Shown: one piece after another, positions 55,401 through 64,000 of the stretch
Numbering within the stretch: position 1 is the stretch's first letter
How the letters are laid out: each line of letters starts with the position of its first letter
Source: Omphiscola glabra
Lineage: Eukaryota > Mollusca > Gastropoda > Lymnaeidae
Direction: 5' to 3'
Length of the DNA: 64,000 nt
Assembly (NCBI GenBank): GCA_964017045.1
Contig: OZ024806.1
Location: forward strand, 26,932,503-26,996,502
The notes under the pieces: generated by a model
Told to the model about the DNA's origin: nothing
Database searches by the model: none
Seen by the model: only the letters and a program-made list of their open reading frames with translations
Position numbers and translations under genes: made by a program

Positions 55401-58165
55401 CATTATTTTGTGTCCATTCATCGGGACATTGAAACCAACAAGTCAACACCTGTCTCATTCCATTATTTTGTGTCCATTCATCGGGACATTGAAACCAACA
55501 AGCCAACACCTGTCTCATTCCATTATTTTGTGTCCATTCATCGGGACATTGAACCCAACAAGCCAACACCTGTCTCATTCCTTTATTTTGTGTCCATTCA
55601 TCGGGTTATTGAAACCAACAAGCCAACACCTGTCTCATTCCATTATTTTGTGTCCATTCATCGGGTCATTAAAACCAACAAGCCAACACCTGTCTCATTT
55701 AATTATTTTGTGTCCATTCATCGGGACATTGAAACCAACAAGCCAACACCTGTCTCATTCCTTTATTTTGTGTCCATTCATCGGGACATTGAAACCAACA
55801 AGTCAATACCTGTCTCATTCCATTATTTTGTGTCCATTCATCGGGACATTGAAACCAACAAGCCAACACCTGTCTCATTCCTTTATTTTGTGTCCATTCA
55901 TCGGGACATTGAAACCAACAAGCCAACACCTGTCTCATTCCTTTATTTTGTGTCCATTCATCGGGACATTGAAACCAACAAGTCAACACCTGTCTCATTC
56001 CATTATTTTGTGTCCATTCATCGGGACATTGAAACCAACAAGCCAACACCTGTCTCATTCCTTTATTTTGTGTCCATTCATCGGGACATTGAAACCAACA
56101 AGCCAACACCTGTCTCATTTCTTTATTTTGTGTCCATTCATCGGGACATTGAACCCAACAAGTCAACACCTGTCTCATTCCTTTATTTTGTGTCCATTCA
56201 TCGGGACATTGAAACCAACAAGCCAACACCTGTCTCATTCCATTATTTTGTGTCCATTCATCGGGACATTGAACCCAACAAGCCAACACCTGTCTCATTC
56301 CATTATTTTGTGTCCATTCATCGGGACATTGAACCCAACAAGTCAACACCTGTCTCATTCCATTATTTTGTGTCCATTCATCGGGACATTGAAACCAACA
56401 AGTCAACACCTGTCTCATTCCATTATTTTGTGTCCATTCATCGGGAAATTGAAACCAACAAGCCAACACCTGTCTCATTCCTTTATTTTGTGTCCATTCA
56501 TCGGGACATTGAACCCAACAAGCCAACACTTGTCTCATTCCTTTATTTTGTGTCCATTCATCGGGACATTGAAACCAACAAGCCAACACCTGTCTCATTC
56601 CATTATTTTGTGTCCATTCATCGGGACATTGAACCCAACAAGCCAACACCTGTCTCATTCCTTTTTTTTGTATCCATTCATCTGGACATTGAAACCAACA
56701 AGCCAACACCTGTCTCATTCCTTTATTTTGTGTCCATTCATCGGGACATTGAAACCAACAATCAACACCTGTCTCATTCCATTATTTTGTGTCCATTCAT
56801 CGGGACATTGAAACCAACAAGCCAACACCTGTCTCATTCCTTTATTTTGTGTCCATTCATCGGGACATTGAAACCAACAAGCCAACACCTGTCTCATTCC
56901 TTTATTTTGTGTCCATTCATCGGGACATTGAAACCAACAAGTCAACACCTGTCTCATTCCTTTATTTTGTGTCCATTCATCGGGACATTGAACCCAACAA
57001 GCCAACACCTGTCTCATTCCATTATTTTGTGTCCATTCATCGGGACATTGAAACCAACAAGCCAACACCTGTCTCATTCCATTATTTTGTGTCCATTCAT
57101 CGGGACATTGAACCCAACAAGTCAACACCTGTCTCATTCCATTATTTTGTGTCCATTCATCGGGACATTGAACCCAACAAGCCAACACCTGTCTCATTCC
57201 ATTATTTTGTGTCCATTCATCGGGACATTGAAACCAACAAGCCAACACCTGTCTCATTCCATTATTTTGTGTCCATTCATCGGGACATTGAAACCAACAA
57301 GTCAACACCTGTCTCATTCCATTATTTTGTGTCCATTCATCGGGACATTGAAACCAACAAGTCAACACCTGTCTCATTCCATTATTTTGTGTCCATTCAT
57401 CGGGACATTGAAACCAACAAGCCAACACCTGTCTCATTCCATTATTTTGTGTCCATTCATCGGGACATTGAACCCAACAAGCCAACACCTGTCTCATTCC
57501 TTTATTTTGTGTCCATTCATCGGGACATTGAAACCAACAAGCCAACACCTGTCTCAATGCATTATTTTGTGTCCATTCATCGGGACATTGAACCCAACAA
57601 GCCAACTCCTGTCTCATTCCTTTATTTTGTGTCCATTCATCGGGTTATTGAAACCAACAAGCCTACACCTGTCTCATTCCATTATTTTGTGTCCATTCAT
57701 CGGGTCATTAAAACCAACAAGCCAACACCTGTCTCATTTAATTATTTTGTGTCCATTCATCGGGACATTGAAACCAACAAGCCAACACCTGTCTCATTCC
57801 TTTATTTTGTGTCCATTCATCGGGACATTGAAACCAACAAGTCAATACCTGTCTTATTCCATTATTTTGTGTCCATTCATCGGGACATTGAAACCAACAA
57901 GCCAACACCTGTCTCATTCCTTTATTTTGTGTCCATTCATCGGGACATTGAAACCAACAAGCCAACACCTGTCTCAATGCATTTTTTTGTGTCCATTCAT
58001 CGGGACATTGAAACCAACAAGTCAACACCTGTCTCATTCCATTATTTTGTGTCCATTCATCGGGACATTGAAACCAACAAGCCAACACCTGTCTCATTCC
58101 ATTATTTTGTGTCCATTCATCGGGACATTGAAACCAACAAGCCAACACCTGTCTGATTCCATTTA
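52405..58165. repeat. 60-bp satellite, about 96 copies, with higher-order repeats
   Basis: The unit is ATTTTGTGTCCATTCATCGG, then GACATTGAAACCAACAAGCC, then AACACCTGTCTCATTCCATT. As 60 is a multiple of 3, several frames on both strands stay open for hundreds of codons; there is no start context, splice site or codon bias to support coding. The same one-base-deletion variant occurs at 53310 and 54450, 1,139 bases apart (19 units), with matching neighbours. A TCGGGTTATT variant block occurs at 55601 and 57640, 2,039 bases apart (34 units). Block duplication, probably by unequal exchange, has shaped the array. Confidence 0.97.
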
Positions 58166-58204
58166 ATTGACATGGAATACGGAGGAGGGGAAAGAAAGCG
58201 GACA

Positions 58205-58770
58205 TCTCTTGTAACCATCATGACTCTAATCCAGACTCATCTCTTGTAACCATCATGACTCTAATCCAGGCACATCTCTTGTAACCATCATGACTCTAAT
58301 CCAGGCACATCTCTTGTAACGATCATGACTCTAATCCAGGCACATCTCTTGTAATCATCATGACTCTAATCCAGGCACATCTCTGGTAACCATCATGACT
58401 CTAATCAAGGCATATCTTTTGTAACCATCATGACTCTTATCCCGTCATATATCTTGTAACCATCATGACTCTAATCCAGGCACATCTCTTGTAACCATCA
58501 TGACTCTAATCCAGGCACATCTCTTGTAACCATCATGACTCTAATCCAGACATATCTCTTGTAACCATCATGACTCTAATCCAGGCACATCTTTTGTAAC
58601 CATCATGACTCTAATCCAGACACAACTATTGTAACCATCATGACTCTAATAGAAGGCGCATCTCTTGTAACCATCATGACTCTAATATAGGCAAATCTCT
58701 TATAACCTTCATGACTCTAATCTAGGCAAATCTCTTATAACCATCATGAGACCAATCTCTTAAAATAATA
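58205..58770. repeat. 35-bp minisatellite, about 16 copies
   Basis: The unit ATCTCTTGTAACCATCATGA plus CTCTAATCCAGGCAC abuts the 60-bp satellite and decays at its 3' end. Confidence 0.93.
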
Positions 58771-58839
58771 AATTATCCAGTGTGAAGAAAGAAAATAAAT
58801 TGATTCACATTGTCGATACCATATCACCGTAAAAAAAAT

Positions 58840-59250
58840 CTAACTAGTGACTCTCAATTTCCTTCAATCCCTTTAAAGTACGATCTAACTAGGGATTCTT
58901 AATTTACTTAAATCACCTTAAAATATGATATTATTATTGATCCTTAATTTCTTTACATCACTTTAAAATATGAACTAATTAGTGATCCTTGTTTTCCTTC
59001 AATCACCTTTAAAATACAATTTAACTAGTGATCATACATTTCCTTCAAGTCCTTTAAAGTACGATCTAACTAGGGATTCTTAATTTCCTTAAATCACCTT
59101 AAAATTTGATCGAATTAGCGATCCTTAATTTCTTTCAAGCACTTTAAAATAGGACCTAACTAGTGATCCTAATTTTCCTTCAATCCCTTTAAAATACGAT
59201 TTATATAGTGTTCCTCATTTTCCTTCAATCGCCGTAAAATACGATTGAAC
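58840..59250. repeat. ~46-bp diverged minisatellite
   Basis: Variants of CCTTTAAAATACGATCTAAC plus TAGTGATCCTTAATTTCCTT are repeated about nine times. Confidence 0.8.
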
Positions 59251-60465
59251 AGATTGAAAGAAATTCTGACCCGGTAAAAAAGAAAATCAATTTTTTATTG
59301 GGTCATATACTGACTGATATGTGTGACACCAATAATGTTTCTTATTTCTGTTTCCAAATGTGGTACTTTCTCTCACCTTCCCATATGCCATTCTTCAAAC
59401 AGAGCTTACATAGATATAAGAAGAACAAATATGTTTTCGAAGACAGGATAATTTCAAGCATCAACGTATTAAAAAAAAATCCTATAACAGAATTGAATAA
59501 ACGGAACAAAACAAGTCGATCCTAGGAAGACGTACCACAAACATGTATGATGGTAGACAATCAATAAATTAAAAATAAAGCCCCCCCCCCCCCCCAAAAA
59601 AAAGCCCCTTAAAAACTCGTTCTAACAGCTTAAAAGGCGTGTCCGGAAGTTTTATTTAGTCAGAAGTTGCGAATTTAAGTGTGTAGTGTAAAGCTTAACA
59701 AAACTGAAGTGAGGAATTCAAATAAAGCCAGAGGATTCGCAATCTCATCGGTATAGTCTAATCAAGAGAGACAAGTCAAATTCCACATCACTAAATTTGC
59801 ACAAAACGAATTAATGCATGCGATGAATCCATTGTAATGAGTTTAATTATCTTAGTTTTTGTTTGCATGTAGAATGGATTTAGTTATTTTTGTTTGTAAC
59901 AATCTGATTTCAATTGTTTAATGAATAGATACATAAGGTAAACATCAATTAGGTTTATCTTCAGTCATTTAATTATTTTTTTAAAACAAACTGCATTGGA
60001 TCTGCTATAGGTTTACATACAATCGGAGCATGGGTTATCGATTTTATGAAGATAGCAGCCTGGAAGAAGGAAATACAAAAGTATATTTTTTAATAAATTA
60101 TAGTGTTAATTGTTATGAATATTTCTTTGAAGACATGTAAATACAATTCACTTTCAGCAACTCAAAATTTTGCATTTCTTTGACACGATGAGAGCTTTGA
60201 TTTAGTAGTAAACATAAAAATATTCACATTCTATTCAATTAAGACAAGTACACATTAGTTTAATGGGTCAAAACAAAACCAACAAAGTCATATTTTATTG
60301 TGTACACTTAAAATTAATGGTGTACACGCAACATTATAAATGTCCACATTTAGATGCTGTTCAAATAATTGTTACTAGAATAACTTTTATTTATTTAAAC
60401 ACACGTTCTATCTAGCTTATTTCTTACAAGCTATTTTAAAACAGCTTCGTTTTTCTTAAAACAAT
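59251..60465. other. AT-rich, no gene seen
   Basis: C and A homopolymers lie at 59581-59610. No array, transposon or exon could be supported. Confidence 0.5.
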
Positions 60466-60556
60466 TATCCAAGCAATGTTCACGACAGAGGAACAAAGTC
60501 GGAGTAGACAGCATTACAAAGAGGAACAGATTCATCATTTTGCTGACGATCAATAC
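60466..60556 (+). other. Possible coding relic, inverted partner of 62186-62275
   Basis: A 30-codon frame includes AMFTTEEQSRSRQHYKEEQI and ends in DDQY before a stop. The minus-strand segment at 62186-62275 encodes nearly the same peptide with five conservative changes (AMFTAEERSQSRQHYKEEQI). Both are preceded by ATCCAAG. I do not recognise the protein; an exon of a duplicated gene or a transposon fragment are both possible. Confidence 0.5.
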
Positions 60557-60719
60557 TGATTGTCACTACATATAAAGGTAACAGTGTTAGACACTTACAG
60601 ACATGACAATGCACAAAGAGAAGAAGGAAGACATGGGTATCCGACAACATGCTGCTTGTGGAAGGAGGATCTGATGTTTTTGATGAACATATGTTCTTAC
60701 AACAGATGATAAAAAAAGA

Positions 60720-60900
60720 AAAATATTTACTGTCTTACATTAGTCGTTTGAAGGAGGTAGATCTGAATAAGATTTTATTCAAAGTGTATCTCTTATGTTC
60801 TTACAACATTCGGTTTAAGAAAGTAGACCTGATATTGATAAACATTCGATTCAAGAAAGGCGATCTGATTTTGTAAAACTGTTGATTCGTTCAGGAAGAT
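60720..60900. repeat. Degenerate ~36-bp repeat
   Basis: ATTCGGTTTAAGAAAGTAGA plus CCTGATATTGATAA variants occur about four times. A (TA)n run follows at 61014-61047. Confidence 0.65.
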
Positions 60901-61010
60901 CTGATATTCTGAATAGAGTCTTTAACAACGGAGATAAAATATGCTGTCTATTGTCGTTTCAATCGGGCTGTCGAGTATGGGATCTCATTAATAATTGTTG
61001 CAACTGGGTG

Positions 61011-61047
<37 letters not shown>

Positions 61048-61051
<4 letters not shown>

Positions 61052-62160
61052 GAATGAGCTATGCTGACCATTATGCCAAAGAACCGAAAATATTTAGATA
61101 GGTTCGGACTCTTATAATCAATAATAGTTATTTTCTTTTATATTAAGGAAATCGAATACATTTAAATGCGCTAAAACCATTATATATATGATTTATATAT
61201 CAGTAAAAGCTTAATTAGTATTATTAAAATAAACTACAAATATATTTAAAGTAACAACTATAAAACTATTTTTAAGCATTTTATCCGAATGTAAAAGTTA
61301 TTAAAAAAGTATTAATATAAAAATTATGACCTAAGAATTGCATCGTATTCACATTTATCGGAAAAGCCCAAACATCTGTTATATTTAGTGTTTTAGTGCG
61401 TTGTTAATATTGCGAAATAAAAATAAAATTATTTTCTTTTAAATACACTCCAAAATGAGGTCATAGCGTGAAATGTCTACTTTGACCATAGCTCTAAGTT
61501 TCTTTGATTTAATAACAGTGCGTAACATAACTGACAATGTATTTTCTCCTTTCTTTAAAGTAAAATTAATCAATATAATTGATTGATTTCTTAATTGCTA
61601 AAATTAAATACAACTTTAGTTTTGTATTTATAAAATTTAATAAGTTTTTACTTTTTTTATTTATTTAAAAAAAAATACAATTATGAAATTTATAAAGTAG
61701 TAAAAACGTCATCTTTAAATACACCTTTAATAGAAGAATGCCGCTTAACTCAATCAGTGCAATCAAACTACAAAGCCAGGTAGCATTCACTGATACACTG
61801 ATAACTCACCCTAATAATAACCAAGAATATGAAATGCAAAAAAAAAAAAAATGTTTTTGTGGAAGGGGGTTGCAATCCTGTGGATGATTTTATTAATTTA
61901 TAAAACAATCTTTGTTTTGGGGGGCGGGGCGATATACGATACTTTCATTTGATCAAGGGGGGCACAAGATACGCCTCAAAATGAAATTGATAAATATTTA
62001 ACCATCTCGGGTACATATACAATAAATAAAGTGTGTACATTTACACGTGGATGACAATATCTTTAAACCGAATCATAATACAGTTGTGAGAAATTGATGC
62101 TACATACCATTTTACCAATGAAGAAAATCAATGATGTTAACAAAACGTAAGTACATTTAG
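61048..62160. other. AT-rich, no gene seen
   Basis: Very AT-rich sequence without recognisable exons or repeats. Confidence 0.5.
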
Positions 62161-62185
62161 ATAATTATACCCACACATCCCATCT

Positions 62186-62275
62186 GTATTGATCTTCAGC
62201 AAACTGATGAATCTGTTCCTCTTTGTAATGCTGTCTACTCTGACTTCGTTCCTCAGCCGTGAACATTGCTTGGAT
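62186..62275 (-). other. Possible coding relic, inverted partner of 60466-60556
   Basis: Read on the minus strand, this segment follows a CTAT-rich pyrimidine tract and ATCCAAG and stays open through QFAEDQYRWDVWV to 62165. Differences from its partner are few and mostly conservative at the protein level. Confidence 0.5.
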
Positions 62276-62344
62276 AGATAGGTAGGTAGATAGATAGATA
62301 GATATATAGATGGATAGAAACATTACAATACTTTTTTGTTTAAT

Positions 62345-62655
62345 AGATTTGAGGAAACCAGAGCGCAGTGAGCATGCAAAAGTAACATGGATACCAGCAG
62401 TGAGCATGCAAAAGTAGCATGGATACCAGCAGTGAGCATGCTAAAGTAGCATGGATACCAGAAGTGAGCATGCAAAAGTAGCATGGATACCAGCAGTGAG
62501 CATGCAAAAGTAGCATGGATACCAGCAGTGAGCATGCAAAAGTAGCATGGATACCAGCAGTGAGCATGCAAAAGTAGCATGGATACCAGCAGTGAGAATG
62601 CAAAAGTAGCATAGATACCAGCAGTGAGCATGCTAAAGTAGCATGGATACTAGCG
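62345..62655. repeat. 33-bp minisatellite, about nine copies
   Basis: The unit GAGCATGCAAAAGTAGCATG plus GATACCAGCAGT is highly uniform. Confidence 0.95.
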
Positions 62656-62714
62656 TTATAGAAGTAGCCAAACAAGCATTCAATCATTTTACACAAGTTG
62701 ATTTAATTTTAAAA

Positions 62715-63085
<371 letters not shown>

Positions 63086-63117
63086 ACGTATGTGTTTTAA
63101 ATCTTAATATACTTTAC

Positions 63118-63300
63118 CAAGTGATCTAAACTTAGCAAATCTCAAGTTTATGGTCTAGAGTTCAATCCCCACCAAAGCCCAGTCAAGCAAAAACATCACC
63201 AACACCCCGGGTGGACTGGACTCGTTAACCTTGCGGAAGAAAACTTTAAATTCAAACCCGGAGATGGAGTCCCGAAAGGCGGGTAACAGTGAAACATTCC
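63118..63300 (+). mobile_element. SINE-like dispersed repeat, copy 2
   Basis: It is homologous to 39771-39960 over most of its length: TGATCTAAA, GAGTTCAATCCCCACCA, GGACTCGTTAAC and AAATTCA. It begins directly after the GATA array. Confidence 0.45.
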
Positions 63301-63449
63301 CACAAATCCTGCGAATCCACAGGCACCAAGCTACATCATTCACATGATGTTCCCTTGGGGTTATCCAGCGATGTGGAGAGAGGCGATTTGTTGTTGGGAA
63401 CCAGCTTATAATCCTTGAAGAATAATCTCAGGCCTTGTGGATTTCGTCC

Positions 63450-63930
63450 TGAGAATTCCACACCATCGTCACCTTGTGACGTCAACACCATCGTCACCTT
63501 GTGACGTCCACACCATCGTCACCTTGTGACGTCCACACCATCGTCACCTTGTGACGTCCACACCATCATCACCTTGTGATGTCCACACCATCGTCACCTT
63601 GTGACGTCCACACCATCTTCACCTTGTGACGTCCACACAATCGTCACCTTGTGACGTCCACACCATCCTCACCTTGTGACGTCCACACCATCGTCACCTT
63701 GGGACGTCCACACCATCGTCACTTTGTGACGTCCACACCATCCTCACCTTGTGATGTCCACACCATCACCACCTTGTGACGTCCAAACCCTCCTCACCTT
63801 GCGACGTCCACACCATCATCACCTTGTGACGTCCACACCATCATCACCTTGTGATGTCCACACAATCATCACCTTGTGACGTCCACACCATCGTCACCTT
63901 GTGACGTCCACACCATCGTCACCTTGTGAC
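63450..63930. repeat. 25-bp minisatellite carrying GTGACGTC in most units
   Basis: The unit GTCCACACCATCGTCACCTT plus GTGAC is repeated about 18 times. The junction of units makes GTGACGTC, close to a CREB/ATF site (TGACGTCA). There is no evidence of regulatory use. Confidence 0.93.
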
Positions 63931-64000
63931 GGATGGATGCCAAGACTCAACACTGAAATATTTTCGATTTTATCAGAATGGCTAATCAAGAAAATATTGA

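Noticed and set aside
52326..58205. Very long open frames (up to about 1,200 codons) across the 60-bp satellite, both strands
   Set aside because: The period is a multiple of three, so any stop-free unit gives long frames. Three frames per strand were compared and none has start context, splice sites or a sensible protein.
61014..61067. Coding potential through TA runs (here and at 7.58-7.83 kb)
   Set aside because: TA dinucleotides are open in all frames as Tyr/Ile codons; pure artefact.

Overview
This window is nuclear DNA from an animal with long, AT-rich introns, most likely a gastropod mollusc. The evidence is spliced genes with GT-AG introns, several animal LINE fragments, hAT and pogo/Tigger-type MITEs, and very many minisatellites. 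One hAT MITE resembles SPIN, a family I recall being reported from tetrapods and from a pond snail. No prokaryotic, organellar, tRNA, rRNA or CRISPR feature was seen. Gene models were built by hand from splice sites and reading-frame phase, without transcripts.

Layout. (1) 2.26-4.76 kb, minus: a complete three-exon secreted serpin with a TATA box upstream. (2) 7.57-10.43 kb, plus: only the last three, phase-consistent cytoplasmic exons of a cadherin-like gene ('copy A'). (3) 16.9-36.75 kb, plus: a complete 18-exon cadherin-like type I membrane protein of about 661 residues ('copy B'), with a signal peptide, about five cadherin-type repeats, a Thr-rich stalk, one membrane segment and a Pro-rich tail ending in NDKFEGTL. 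(4) 43.54-43.63 kb: a decayed third copy of the tail exon ('copy C'), inside an old colinear duplication of the 5.9-13.5 kb region. (5) 46.24-51.49 kb, plus: a five-exon secreted protein of 252 residues with two C-C-CC-C-C (knottin-like) modules and a Thr/Pro mucin-like tail; I do not recognise it. (6) 52.4-58.2 kb: a 60-bp satellite of about 96 copies with higher-order structure. (7) 58.2-64 kb: more minisatellites, a GATA array and an inverted pair of related 90-bp segments.

The most striking pattern is that many tandem arrays begin at splice junctions. About 28 copies of a 49-bp unit lie just before the membrane-spanning exon of copy B. Each copy carries the 3' splice site and the first coding bases of that exon. 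Smaller arrays repeat the 5' splice sites of two further exons clearly and one more weakly, and another array starts exactly at a donor. A separate array is an in-place expansion of the 3' end of a LINE. Several mobile elements have in turn inserted into tandem arrays.

The serpin, the cadherin-like proteins and the Cys-rich mucin-like protein are all secreted or cell-surface proteins. Nothing shows that they act together; the cadherin-like copies are simply a local gene family.
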